64,000 nt of DNA from Polynucleobacter bastaniensis. GTDB taxonomy: Bacteria > Pseudomonadota > Gammaproteobacteria > Burkholderiales > Burkholderiaceae. The DNA lies in NCBI RefSeq assembly GCF_018882205.1, contig NZ_JACVOU010000004.1:248001-312000 (forward strand). Direction: 5' to 3'. The position numbers were made by a program, and so were the translations under genes. Under the pieces are notes generated by a model. That model ran no database searches. It was not told where the DNA came from and saw only the letters and a list, made by a program, of their open reading frames with translations. This document shows, piece after piece, positions 9,161 through 17,331 of this stretch; the first letter of the stretch is position 1, and each line of letters opens with the position of its first letter.

Positions 9161-9729
9161 TCAATAGGATAGTTGAGAAGGGCCGGCAGAAAAACTTCAC
9201 TCACTAAGAGTGGGTGTCCTTTCAGTTGATATAGCGTACGTCTTGCCCAGCTGACCTGTGGCAAGCTTGAATATTGCTGAAAACATTTTTTCCATAGAGC
9301 GCTTTGCTTATCAAGGCGAGCAATCTCACGGGGTGGTTTCTTGTGGGAGCGCATGCGTGTTTTGGCAAACAGCACTGCACCTAATGGTTTCTTTCCTAAG
9401 CAAAGAACCTCATGATTACTTCCGCTCGAGCTAGTACTGGGGATGATGCTATGTGCCATCACCAGCGGAATGCCATTGGAGCAAAGTAGCACCTCTCTGA
9501 TGCGGCAGCGCTTGATCTTAAAATGGAAATAGCGACTCTCGTCGCTATTTAGGTTTTGGCGGCAATCACGCAAAACTACTACCTCTAGTTTTTGTCCGAT
9601 TGCACGCTCAATTTTTTGGGTTAAAGAACCAGTATCGCTAAGCCAAGGCTGCCATTGGCGTGGCGCTTGATGCAATTCACCGGAATCGACTCGATTCCAT
9701 GAAGAACGGAGACGACGACGGCGAACCAT
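9157..9729 (-). CDS. ubiC: Chorismate--pyruvate lyase
   Basis: This 190-residue protein most resembles UbiC, which converts chorismate to 4-hydroxybenzoate and pyruvate at the start of ubiquinone synthesis. Supporting segments are PWLSDTGSLTQKIE near residue 27, REVLLCSNGIPLVMAHSIIP around 78-97, KPLGAVLF around 113 and the C-terminal RRTLYQLKGHPLLVSEVFLP, which carries the conserved glutamate. The family is divergent, so the call rests on motif order and length. It lies 2 bases downstream of rhlE on the same strand and its 3' end overlaps hemD by 4 bases, leaving no room for a terminator between them. The basic N-terminus (MVRRRRLRSS) is unusual but fits an initiating ATG at 9729. Confidence 0.88.
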   Translation of the reverse strand: MVRRRRLRSSWNRVDSGELHQAPRQWQPWLSDTGSLTQKIERAIGQKLEVVVLRDCRQNLNSDESRYFHFKIKRCRIREVLLCSNGIPLVMAHSIIPSTSSSGSNHEVLCLGKKPLGAVLFAKTRMRSHKKPPREIARLDKQSALWKKCFQQYSSLPQVSWARRTLYQLKGHPLLVSEVFLPALLNYPID

Positions 9730-9731
9730 TT

Positions 9732-11312
9732 TTAGTTACCGCTAAAGCTTCTGCGTTGACCGCCAGTTTTAGGTTTACCAAAACGTGGGCCAGCGGACGG
9801 ACGTGAGTCACCAGAGCGATTGCCGTTAGCAGGACGTGAGTCACCAGAGCGCGTAGGGCGTGAATCAGCAAAACGATTAGCACCAGTAGGGCGTGAATCA
9901 CCGGATGGACGGGAGTCACTAGCAGGGCGTGAATCGCTAGAGCGGGATTCGAAATGATTGCCTGAGCGATTACCACCGACTCCGCCACCGCTACCAGAGC
10001 GAGAATCTGAGCGAGAACCAGATCCATAACGACCACCACCGCCACCACCAGAGCGATTACCACCGCCGAAACCGCCACCTGAACGACCACCACCTGGGCG
10101 ACCGCCACCACCACCAAAGCTAGGCTTGGCTTGTGGCTCGAGGCCAGCGATGACTGAAGCAACGATGTCTTGCTGTGTAAAGCGTTCGATATTACGAATC
10201 TTGGCGCGATCACGATGTTCAACCAAAGTGATAGCAACACCATTGCGACCAGCGCGACCTGTACGACCGATACGGTGCGTATAGTCTTCTGGTTTCATTG
10301 GCAAGCCAAAGTTAATCACGTGACTAATACGTGGCACATCAATACCGCGAGCAGCTACGTCAGTCGCAACCAAAATCTTGGTGTGACCTTTACGTAATGA
10401 CTCAAGACGACGCATACGTACAGCCTGAGGCATGGCACCGTGTAGGGCGCTAGCTTCGTAGCCGTTAGCACGCAAGGTGTCAGCAATTTTTTCACTTTCA
10501 ATTTGGGTGCTTGCAAACACTACCGCTTGATCCAAAGAGGCATCAGCTAAAATGTGCTCGAGCAATTTATGTTTGTGTGACATACTATCAGCCCAATGCA
10601 GCTTCTGTTCAATGTTTGCGTGCTTCTCGCCAGCATGAGCCAGCTCAATACGCTTAGCGTTGTTAGTCAACTCATTAGCTAAAGACATAATCTTTGGCGC
10701 AAAAGTTGCAGAGAACATCAAAGTTTGGGTGCGATTAGCGCAGCGCTTATCAATTGCCTCGAGGTCATCGGCAAATCCCATGTCGAGCATGCGATCGGCT
10801 TCGTCGATAACGAGTTGTTTCACATCATCTAAGCGAATTGCTTTGCTGTCGGTCAAATCGAGTAAACGACCAGGAGTTGCAACAACTAACATTGCACCTT
10901 TAATTGCTTGGATTTGCTTGCCATAAGGCATGCCACCCATGACGGTTGCAATACGAATACCTTTCATACCGCGAACTAAGTTCACTGCATCAGCGGCAAC
11001 TTGCTGAGCTAATTCACGAGTAGGGCAGAGCACTAGCACTTTGGGTTGTGCGCGACCTGGTACAGGTGAGCCGTTTGGATTGTCTTCAATGAGTTGATTA
11101 ATTAAAGGCAGTAAGAAGGCTGCGGTTTTACCGCTACCAGTTTGGCTACTGACTAATAAGTCACCACCAGCAAGAGCGGCAGGTATAACCTGAGCTTGCA
11201 CTTCGGTGGCTTGGGTATAACCCAGTTCAGCAACGTTTTTAAGGAGTGGCGCCGCGAGGGCGAAAGACTGGAACTCTGTTCCAGTAGGGTTGGTTTCTTT
11301 AGAAAAAGTCAT
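9732..11312 (-). CDS. rhlE: DEAD-box ATP-dependent RNA helicase, RhlE type
   Basis: This protein unwinds structured RNA in ribosome assembly and mRNA turnover. The start chosen gives MTFSKETNPTG (about 526 residues); in-frame ATGs at 11324 and 11390 are alternatives. Motifs appear in order: FxxL/Q region (YTQATEVQAQVIP), Walker A SQTGSGKTAAF, PTRELAQQV, DEAD-box VIDEADRMLDMGF, SAT in LMFSATF, and HRIGRTGRAGRNG. After residue ~390 the tail is glycine- and arginine-rich (RPGGGRSGGGFGGG) and then carries repeated DSRP units, typical of an RNA-binding tail. ubiC begins 2 bases downstream. The long leader holds a hairpin right before the start, which could make expression temperature-dependent (inference). 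Confidence 0.94.
   Translation of the reverse strand: MTFSKETNPTGTEFQSFALAAPLLKNVAELGYTQATEVQAQVIPAALAGGDLLVSSQTGSGKTAAFLLPLINQLIEDNPNGSPVPGRAQPKVLVLCPTRELAQQVAADAVNLVRGMKGIRIATVMGGMPYGKQIQAIKGAMLVVATPGRLLDLTDSKAIRLDDVKQLVIDEADRMLDMGFADDLEAIDKRCANRTQTLMFSATFAPKIMSLANELTNNAKRIELAHAGEKHANIEQKLHWADSMSHKHKLLEHILADASLDQAVVFASTQIESEKIADTLRANGYEASALHGAMPQAVRMRRLESLRKGHTKILVATDVAARGIDVPRISHVINFGLPMKPEDYTHRIGRTGRAGRNGVAITLVEHRDRAKIRNIERFTQQDIVASVIAGLEPQAKPSFGGGGGRPGGGRSGGGFGGGNRSGGGGGGRYGSGSRSDSRSGSGGGVGGNRSGNHFESRSSDSRPASDSRPSGDSRPTGANRFADSRPTRSGDSRPANGNRSGDSRPSAGPRFGKPKTGGQRRSFSGN
9795..9950. repeat. Imperfect tandem repeat encoding DSRP-rich tail of RhlE
   Basis: The unit ACGTGAGTCACCAGAGCG occurs at 9801-9818 and again at 9834-9851, 33 bases apart. 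Related copies around 9858, 9891, 9909 and 9928 carry single changes. On the coding strand they translate to repeated (S/G)DSRP(x)n(G/A)NR blocks. The repeat is within the gene, so it can expand or contract in multiples of three without shifting frame. Confidence 0.8.
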
Positions 11313-11320
11313 GCTATTAC

Positions 11321-11340
11321 ACATCCCGTTAATGGGATGT
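11321..11340 (-). promoter_or_regulatory. Hairpin in the rhlE leader next to the start codon
   Basis: ACATCCC and GGGATGT form a perfect 7-bp stem around a 6-base loop, ending 8 bases before the chosen ATG. In the mRNA it would cover part of the ribosome-binding region, and an alternative ATG (11324) lies inside it. A role as a cold- or temperature-sensitive control element is inferred only. Confidence 0.4.
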
Positions 11341-11564
11341 CTCCGTGTATACACTCTCTGTTTTTTATTGAGTGTGATGGTCAAAGGCATCGACCATCAG
11401 ACAGGCGGCAGCGCGTTTTGTAAATTCGGTGTTTATGACTTCTAAACGATACGCTGAAATATAGCTGGGGGGCGATGAATCAAATTGCTTTTAAAAAGCC
11501 TCTTATTATGGCATTTTAAGAAGCGTATTACAAGGGTATTCCCGAATTTAATTATGATCAGGTG

Positions 11565-12233
11565 ATGAATTGGTTTATTTCGCCCTCAAGTGTAGGCATC
11601 GTTGATTTCCCCGCATACTTGGCGGGCGTCATTTTTACGATCTTATTTCCTGGCCCAAATTCCTTATATGTCTTGGCGATTGCTTCGCTTAAGGGATGGC
11701 GTGCTGGTGCGTGGGCAACTTTAGGCATCTTTATTGGTGACGCTATCTTAATGATGGGTATCGCTTTAGGTGCTGCAACTTTACTCAACTCATCGCCAAC
11801 CACATTCAACTTCTTGCGTATGCTTGGGGCTGCTTATCTAGCGTGGATGGGGTTTGGCTTTATTCGAGGTGGCCTTGCACGTTGGCATGGCACTCAAGAA
11901 TTGGTATTAGGAGATAGTCGACCTCAGTACTTCAACACTCTTCATCCAACAATAGCAGCGCTGACTTTATCCTTAACCAATCCTAAGGCAATCTTTTTCT
12001 TCATCTCATTCTTTACGCAGTTTATTCAAGCAGAGTATGCGTATCCAGTGCATACCTTTTTATACCTAGCCCTGGTATTGCAAATAGTGAGCATGACCTA
12101 CTTGATTAGCCTAATTTTTGCTGGCCAGTTTTTTCTCAGCTTCTTTAATCGGCACCCTCATTACGCCGCAGCTCTTTGGTTTCTAGTGGGGACTCTGCTA
12201 ATTGGCTTTGCTGGCAAGCTACTACTCTATTGA
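11565..12233 (+). CDS. LysE/RhtB-family amino-acid exporter, LeuE-like
   Basis: This 222-residue inner-membrane protein has about six hydrophobic segments. The family hallmark is seen as FTILFPGPNSLYVLAIAS near residue 25, followed by GIFIGDAILMMGIALGAATLL and the central LSLTNPKAIFFFISFF. These segments align best in order and spacing with LeuE (leucine efflux) within the RhtB family. It is expected to export neutral amino acids by proton exchange; the exact substrate is not determined by sequence. A GTG three bases upstream is an alternative start. It is convergent with the aldehyde dehydrogenase gene and has its own short upstream region shared divergently with rhlE. Confidence 0.85.
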   Translation: MNWFISPSSVGIVDFPAYLAGVIFTILFPGPNSLYVLAIASLKGWRAGAWATLGIFIGDAILMMGIALGAATLLNSSPTTFNFLRMLGAAYLAWMGFGFIRGGLARWHGTQELVLGDSRPQYFNTLHPTIAALTLSLTNPKAIFFFISFFTQFIQAEYAYPVHTFLYLALVLQIVSMTYLISLIFAGQFFLSFFNRHPHYAAALWFLVGTLLIGFAGKLLLY

Positions 12234-12250
12234 TGAATTTCGCTTGATCA

Positions 12251-13654
12251 TTATTTAAGCCATCGCAATAGGCGCTCAACACCTTTACCGTAGGGTGGTC
12301 TTGCCAATTGAGTGCCGCGTAAAAAATGAAGACCAAGGAAACCTCGAACCTCTAAAACAGATTTGCGATGGCTAAATGCCTCAAAACCTGCTTTGCCATG
12401 ATAGGCGCCCATACCGCTTGCGCCGATGCCGCCAAATGGCAAATCTTCCACGGCTGCATGTAGCAAAGTGTCATTGATCGTTACACCGCCAGAGCGAGTT
12501 TCATTCAGAATGCGCTTCATTACTTCTTTATTCTTGCCGAACCAATATAGAGCTAATGGCATTGGACGATTATTGATATAGCGAATAGTGGAATCGATAT
12601 CGTTGATTGTCACAATTGGCAAAATAGGGCCAAATACCTCTTCTTGCATGATGAGTGAATCTTCGGGAGCATTGCGAAGAGCTACCGGAGTGAATGGCAA
12701 ATCAACATTGTCAGCAGAGGAAATGAGTGGGATAACTTGTGCGCCACGATCCACAGCATCTTGAACAAGATGATGCCAACGTGCCAGTTGATGTTCGTCG
12801 ATGGCGCTAGTGAATTCTGCTGGGTTGGAGAATTGTTTTTGGGCTGCATTCTGCAACTCTTGAACAAATGCATCGTAATCGCTTGCGTGAATCATTACAT
12901 AGTCAGGTGCAATACAAGTCTGGCCACCGTTCACTAGCTTGCCGTAAGCAATGCTAGCAGCAGCCTCTTTAAGATTGGCTGAAGGATCAACAATCGCTGG
13001 TGATTTACCACCAAGCTCTAATGTAATTGGAGTCAGATGATCTGCAGCCGCGCGCATGACCTTCTTACCAATATCTCCTGAGCCAGTAAAAAAGAGGTGA
13101 TCAAATGGCAATGCTGCAAAGGATTCTGCAACTTCAGTGCCACCAACGCTAACGCAAAATTCGCTCGGGTGAAAATATTCTTGAATCAAGGCCGCCAAGA
13201 ATCCAGAGGTGCGTGAACTTCTCTCAGAGGGCTTGAGCCAAACACGGTTACCCGCTGCAAAGGCTGCAATGGCTGGAACAAGGGCGAGTTGTACTGGGTA
13301 ATTCCAGGGGCTCATAATGCCCACAACTCCCATGGATTGCATTTGAGTCCAAGCTTGAGATGAGCCTAAAAATCCTGGTGTTGCTACAAGCTGAGGCTTC
13401 ATCCACTCTTTGAGGTGCTCGCGGACATGTTTGCAAGCCTGATAAATCATCTGAAACTCAATTAGACGACTCTCAATGGGGTGGCGATTGCCAAAATCCG
13501 CAGTCAATACTTTGCAGATCTTTTCTTCATTGGCGGCAATCATCCGCTCAATACGGCCTATCCGCTCAAGGCGGACCTGAGGTGTTGGGTTGGGTTCTGA
13601 GGCATAAGCTGCCTTGATTTCGTCTAATTGGAGTGTGAAGCGGTTTATCGACAT
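12251..13654 (-). CDS. Aldehyde dehydrogenase, coniferyl-aldehyde dehydrogenase type
   Basis: This 467-residue NAD(P)-dependent enzyme oxidises aldehydes to acids. The sequence shows the cofactor-binding MSPWNYPVQLAL, KPSERSSRTS, FFTGSGDIGKKVM, the general base region LELGGKSPAIV and the catalytic cysteine in GGQTCIAPDYV near residue 240. EEVFGPILPIV follows. GQTCIAPDYV and the short length (most aldehyde dehydrogenases are ~490) place it with the coniferyl-aldehyde/class 3 group (CalB-like). Substrate could be an aromatic or long-chain aldehyde. The C-terminal GFLGLHFLRGTQLARPPYG is the usual basic, membrane-proximal tail. It stands alone between a convergent exporter and the divergent msrA gene. 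Confidence 0.9.
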   Translation of the reverse strand: MSINRFTLQLDEIKAAYASEPNPTPQVRLERIGRIERMIAANEEKICKVLTADFGNRHPIESRLIEFQMIYQACKHVREHLKEWMKPQLVATPGFLGSSQAWTQMQSMGVVGIMSPWNYPVQLALVPAIAAFAAGNRVWLKPSERSSRTSGFLAALIQEYFHPSEFCVSVGGTEVAESFAALPFDHLFFTGSGDIGKKVMRAAADHLTPITLELGGKSPAIVDPSANLKEAAASIAYGKLVNGGQTCIAPDYVMIHASDYDAFVQELQNAAQKQFSNPAEFTSAIDEHQLARWHHLVQDAVDRGAQVIPLISSADNVDLPFTPVALRNAPEDSLIMQEEVFGPILPIVTINDIDSTIRYINNRPMPLALYWFGKNKEVMKRILNETRSGGVTINDTLLHAAVEDLPFGGIGASGMGAYHGKAGFEAFSHRKSVLEVRGFLGLHFLRGTQLARPPYGKGVERLLRWLK

Positions 13655-13706
13655 GGGGTTTTATGTAGAGCAAGCAAACGATTGAATAAGGCATTAGGAT
13701 AAAGCC

Positions 13707-14279
13707 ATGAACGAAACTATTCTCAAAAATCATCCAAATCTTGAGCGCGCCACTTTGGGCGGTGGCTGTTTCTGGTGTCTGGAGGCTGTTTATCAGCAAA
13801 TCTCCGGCGTGAGTGCCGTGGTCTCAGGATATGCGGGAGGGGCGATGCCAAATCCGGACTATGACTCTATTTGCTCTGGCCAAACCGGACATGCTGAAAT
13901 TGTCGACGTTTACTTTGATCCAGCGGCAGTGTCTTATCGTGATTTATTGGAGATCTTCTTTGTTATTCATGATCCAACTACCTTGAATTACCAGGGTAAC
14001 GACCGTGGGACTCAATACCGTTCAGTGATTTTTACTCATAGCGAAACCCAAAGCACAACTGCTCATGAAGTAGTGAAAGAGCTAGAGAGTGCGAAAATGT
14101 ATTCCAATCCGGTAGTGACACAAATTGATGTGGCACCCGTTATTTATCCGGCTGAGGAATACCACCAAAATTATTTTCGCCAGCATCCAGGACAGGGCTA
14201 CTGCATGGCAGTCGTTGCTCCTAAATTAGCGAAATTCCGAGCAAAGTTTCAATCTCTAATTGCGCCAGAGTTTCGCTAG
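13707..14279 (+). CDS. msrA: Peptide-methionine (S)-S-oxide reductase
   Basis: This 190-residue enzyme reduces methionine-S-sulfoxide in proteins and free methionine, using thioredoxin. The active-site GGGCFWCLEAVY is at residues ~17-28, with the nucleophilic cysteine in GCFWC. GYAGG, PTTLNYQGNDRGTQYRS and YPAEEYHQNYF complete the family signature. The recycling cysteine is in GQGYCMAV near residue 168. Length is normal for a single-domain MsrA without an MsrB fusion. The gene is intact and ends 3 bases before the convergent pdxH stop. The ATG at 13707 has a GATAAAG sequence upstream. Thioredoxin reductase (trxB) is encoded elsewhere in the window. Confidence 0.97.
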   Translation: MNETILKNHPNLERATLGGGCFWCLEAVYQQISGVSAVVSGYAGGAMPNPDYDSICSGQTGHAEIVDVYFDPAAVSYRDLLEIFFVIHDPTTLNYQGNDRGTQYRSVIFTHSETQSTTAHEVVKELESAKMYSNPVVTQIDVAPVIYPAEEYHQNYFRQHPGQGYCMAVVAPKLAKFRAKFQSLIAPEFR

Positions 14280-14282
14280 ATT

Positions 14283-14918
14283 CTAAGGCGCCAAGCGAGT
14301 AATGCGCCATTGAGCGCCATCAAGTTGATAGTGAATACGGTCATGCAGGCGTGAAGGACGGCCTTGCCAGAATTCAATCTCAGTGGGATGCAGGCGATAC
14401 CCACCCCAATGTTCTGGGCGTGGTGGCTTATCTCCAAAGTCTGCTGCAAAACGCTTTTCAGCTTCCTCCAGAAATTCGCGATTGGGAATCTCAGAGCTTT
14501 GTGGTGAAGCCCAGGCGCCAATGCGAGATGCCGCTGGTCGAGAGTGAAAGTATTCATCGCTCTCGGCAGAACTAACGCGTTCAACAAGCCCTTTGATACG
14601 AACCTGACGCTCTAGCTCGTGCCAATGAAATAACAAGGCAGCATGTGGGCGAGCAGCCAACTCTTTGCCTTTTTGGCTTTCATAATTGGTAAAGAAGGTG
14701 AAGCCAGCCTTATCTGCGCCTTTTAGTAAGACAATGCGGGCTGATGGATTACCCACTGAATCGGCAGTTGCCAAAGTCATGGAGTTGGGTTCGGGACACT
14801 CCGCTTTGACAGCCTGATTAAACCAAACCTGAAATAAGTCCAGTGGATTTGGTGAAACCTCGGCCTCTGAAAGCTGGCCGAAGGTATAGTTTTTGCGGAG
14901 TTGAGCAATGGAGTCCAT
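14283..14918 (-). CDS. pdxH: Pyridoxamine/pyridoxine 5'-phosphate oxidase
   Basis: This FMN enzyme makes pyridoxal 5'-phosphate. The ATG at 14918 gives [16 protein letters not shown] and 211 residues, the usual length; an in-frame ATG at 14954 would overlap the divergent tcdA start and is less likely. Conserved segments are [73 protein letters not shown] and the C-terminal [17 protein letters not shown] with RLHDR. All FMN- and PLP-binding regions are present. It is divergent from tcdA with only ~22 bases between starts and convergent with msrA. Confidence 0.95.
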   Translation of the reverse strand: MDSIAQLRKNYTFGQLSEAEVSPNPLDLFQVWFNQAVKAECPEPNSMTLATADSVGNPSARIVLLKGADKAGFTFFTNYESQKGKELAARPHAALLFHWHELERQVRIKGLVERVSSAESDEYFHSRPAASRIGAWASPQSSEIPNREFLEEAEKRFAADFGDKPPRPEHWGGYRLHPTEIEFWQGRPSRLHDRIHYQLDGAQWRITRLAP

Positions 14919-14940
14919 TTTTTCAGTATAAAGAGAGTCT

Positions 14941-15690
14941 ATGGCAGAAGACAAGTTAGCAGACAGTTTGGATGATCGTCGTTTTGGGGGTGTAGCGCGT
15001 CTATATGGCCCAGAGCTGCGTGAGCGCTTTCGTCATGCAACAGTGGTGGTGGCTGGATTGGGTGGAGTAGGGTCATGGGCCGCTGAAGCATTGGCGCGCA
15101 CTGCTATCGGACATCTCGTCCTCATCGACTTTGACCACATTGCTAAGAGTAATACCAATCGACAACTGCATGCCTTAGAAGGCGAGTACGGCAAAGCAAA
15201 AGTACAGGCTATGACTGATCGCATTCGCCAAATTAATCCTGAGATCGTGTTGACTGCCCATGATGGGTTTTTGGAGCCAGAAAATCTCGATATCTTGATT
15301 CCAGAAAAGGCAATTGTTTTAGATGCTACTGATTCAGTGCAAACCAAAATCGCTTTAGCAGTGTGGGCAAACAAAAATGAGCGCGCTCTAGTGATGTGTG
15401 GTGCAGCTGGAGGAAAGTTAGACCCGACTTCTGTGCGTTGCGATGACCTCTCGCGTACTGAGCAAGATGCTTTGTTGGCAAAAGTACGTCAAGGCCTCCG
15501 ACAAGACCATGGTTTTTCTAGAAACTTAAAAAGAAAAATAGGTATTCGCGCAATCTACTCTCATGAGCCACGCGCTGGCGCTGCTAGTGGTGGCCTTGCT
15601 TGCTCTGGGTATGGTTCTACCGTGATGGTCACGGCAGCTTGTGGTTTAGCCGCTGCTGCTGAAGTTTTAAATCTGATTGCTACTCAGTAA
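14941..15690 (+). CDS. tcdA: tRNA threonylcarbamoyladenosine dehydratase (E1-like)
   Basis: This 249-residue ThiF/HesA-family protein cyclises t6A37 of tRNAs to ct6A using ATP. The N-terminal half shows [17 protein letters not shown], the nucleotide-binding [17 protein letters not shown] near residue 37, [15 protein letters not shown] and [10 protein letters not shown]. The C-terminal half has [20 protein letters not shown] and the segment ending [15 protein letters not shown], both typical for TcdA/CsdL rather than MoeB or ThiF. It lacks the rhodanese domain of MoeB-like enzymes. A 248-base gap with several hairpins separates it from the following permease, so co-transcription is uncertain. 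Confidence 0.92.
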   Translation: MAEDKLADSLDDRRFGGVARLYGPELRERFRHATVVVAGLGGVGSWAAEALARTAIGHLVLIDFDHIAKSNTNRQLHALEGEYGKAKVQAMTDRIRQINPEIVLTAHDGFLEPENLDILIPEKAIVLDATDSVQTKIALAVWANKNERALVMCGAAGGKLDPTSVRCDDLSRTEQDALLAKVRQGLRQDHGFSRNLKRKIGIRAIYSHEPRAGAASGGLACSGYGSTVMVTAACGLAAAAEVLNLIATQ

Positions 15691-15938
15691 GCCATTCTTT
15701 CAAATCCATCTATAAATCCTTAAGGGGAATCCCTGTAGGAAATTACGGATTCTGATGTCATCCCCAATTTATTAATGCCCCATTGAGCCCTCGCTGATGC
15801 GGAACGTTCATTTATTGCGCATCACATTTATTCGTTTAAGTACTTTGCGCATTTTCATCCCCTAGTACAGAAGCGCAGTCCTCCCTAGACTTTGTCTCGT
15901 TGGTGGTTTACCAACGATAAATCGAAAGGAGGTCTCTT
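15691..15938 (+). promoter_or_regulatory. Structured leader before the permease-ald operon
   Basis: This 248-base gap has no gene. It contains three inverted repeats: GAATCC/GGATTC (with flanking GGGG/CCCC) around 15724-15766, GATGCG/CGCATC around 15794-15828, and a perfect 8-bp stem TCGTTGGT/ACCAACGA with loop GGTTT at 15897-15917. The last hairpin stops 8 bases before a strong Shine-Dalgarno AAGGAGGT (15926-15933), which is 5 bases from the TTG start. I could not match it to the glycine or other common riboswitch consensus. Regulation by translation initiation is inferred. Confidence 0.4.
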
Positions 15939-17321
15939 TTGCAGACTGAACAAACTGGTTTACAGCGCCACCTCAAAGTGCGGCATATTCGCCTCATGGC
16001 TTTGGGATCCACTATTGGCGTTGGATTATTTCTAGGCTCGGCAAGTGCGATTCAAATCGCAGGACCTTCAATCTTATTGGGATATCTTCTGGCTGGCATC
16101 GTGGCCTTCATCGTGCTTCGTGCCTTAGGTGAGATGGCAGTGCATGAACCAGTCGCCGGTTCATTTGCAGCTTATGCCAATACCTATGTAGGACCGCTTG
16201 CTGGCTATATGGTCGGGTGGGGTTACTGGACCTACTGGATCGTTGTTGGCATAGCTGAGGTCACTGCGGTTGGCATTTATATGGGGATTTGGTTTCCTGA
16301 GACACCGCAGTGGATTTGGGCTTTATCTTCCATTGTGATGATGGGTCTGATTAACCTCATTGCTGTCAAAGTATTTGGTGAGTTTGAGTTTTGGTTTGCT
16401 CTCATCAAAGTGATTGCTATTGTTGCCATGATTGCCTTGGGCTGCTCAGTCATTTTCTTTGGCTTTACTAATGACTGGAATCCGATTGGCCTTGCTAACT
16501 TATGGCAACATGGTGGCTTTTTCCCCAACGGCATTAGTGGCATGCTGCTCTCTTTGCAGATGGTGCTATTTGCGTATGTTGGCATTGAGATGATTGGCTT
16601 ATCTGCTGGTGAAGCAGAGAACCCACGCAAAACCATTCCGATGGCGATTGATTCATTGGCATGGCGCATCCTCATTTTCTACATGGGCGCGATTTTTGTC
16701 ATCCTAGCAATCTTCCCTTGGAATGAGGTTGGTCAACAAGGCAGTCCATTCGTGGTGATGTTTGAGCGCATTGGTTTACGTGAAGCTGCCGGAATTATTA
16801 ACTTTGTAGTGATCACTGCTGCCTTGTCATCTTGCAATGCCGGCATCTTTAGTGGTGGGCGACTCCTATACGCACTTTCAGCCAATGGGTACGCACCTTC
16901 ACCATTTGCCAAGTTATCGAAGTATGGCGTTCCCCATCGTGCGGTAATGGCGACAGTGGCAGTCTGTATGACTGGCGTAGTGCTGAACTACTTTGTTCCA
17001 GATAAGGCATTTCAATACGTGATGGCGGCAGTTACCTTCATCGGTCTGATGGTGTGGATTGCTATTTTGATCACGCAAATTCAGTTTCGTCGCTCGTTGA
17101 CAAAAGTCCAAGTTGCCGAGTTGGCATATCGCACACCTTGGTGGCCCTATTCCTCGTGGTTCGCATTGGCATTTATTGCCTTGGTAGTGGTGTTGATGGG
17201 CTTTCATGAGGATGCGCGGATTGCCTTGGTCTTAGGTCCGTGCTTATTAGGTGTGTATCTCGTCATGTTCTACATCGTTGGCTTGCATCGCAAAACAAAA
17301 CTGAGTCGTGAATTCAAATAA
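15939..17321 (+). CDS. Amino-acid permease of the AAT family (APC superfamily)
   Basis: This 460-residue inner-membrane protein has about 12 hydrophobic helices and is a proton-coupled amino-acid importer. It opens QRHLKVRHIRLMALGSTIGVGLFLGSAS in form (basic lead followed by the GSTIGVGLF unwound-helix motif), and then shows GEMAVHEPVAGSFAAYA and GIEMIGLSAGEAENPRKTIP, which are AAT-family signatures (AnsP/CycA/ProY group). The start is a TTG, fixed by a near-perfect AAGGAGGT five bases upstream. It precedes alanine dehydrogenase by 10 bases, so alanine, glycine or serine are likely substrates (inference). The exact family member cannot be named from sequence. Confidence 0.9.
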   Translation: MQTEQTGLQRHLKVRHIRLMALGSTIGVGLFLGSASAIQIAGPSILLGYLLAGIVAFIVLRALGEMAVHEPVAGSFAAYANTYVGPLAGYMVGWGYWTYWIVVGIAEVTAVGIYMGIWFPETPQWIWALSSIVMMGLINLIAVKVFGEFEFWFALIKVIAIVAMIALGCSVIFFGFTNDWNPIGLANLWQHGGFFPNGISGMLLSLQMVLFAYVGIEMIGLSAGEAENPRKTIPMAIDSLAWRILIFYMGAIFVILAIFPWNEVGQQGSPFVVMFERIGLREAAGIINFVVITAALSSCNAGIFSGGRLLYALSANGYAPSPFAKLSKYGVPHRAVMATVAVCMTGVVLNYFVPDKAFQYVMAAVTFIGLMVWIAILITQIQFRRSLTKVQVAELAYRTPWWPYSSWFALAFIALVVVLMGFHEDARIALVLGPCLLGVYLVMFYIVGLHRKTKLSREFK

Positions 17322-17331
17322 GGAGACATAA

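Noticed and set aside
9795..9950. CRISPR-like spaced repeats
   Set aside because: The units are imperfect, in frame and coding for the RhlE tail; no leader, spacers or cas genes are present.
9677..10243. Open frame of 188 codons antisense-frame to the rhlE tail on the same strand
   Set aside because: It is an out-of-frame reading of the glycine/DSRP-rich repeats; the product is low-complexity (Val/Ala/Leu) and has no ribosome site.
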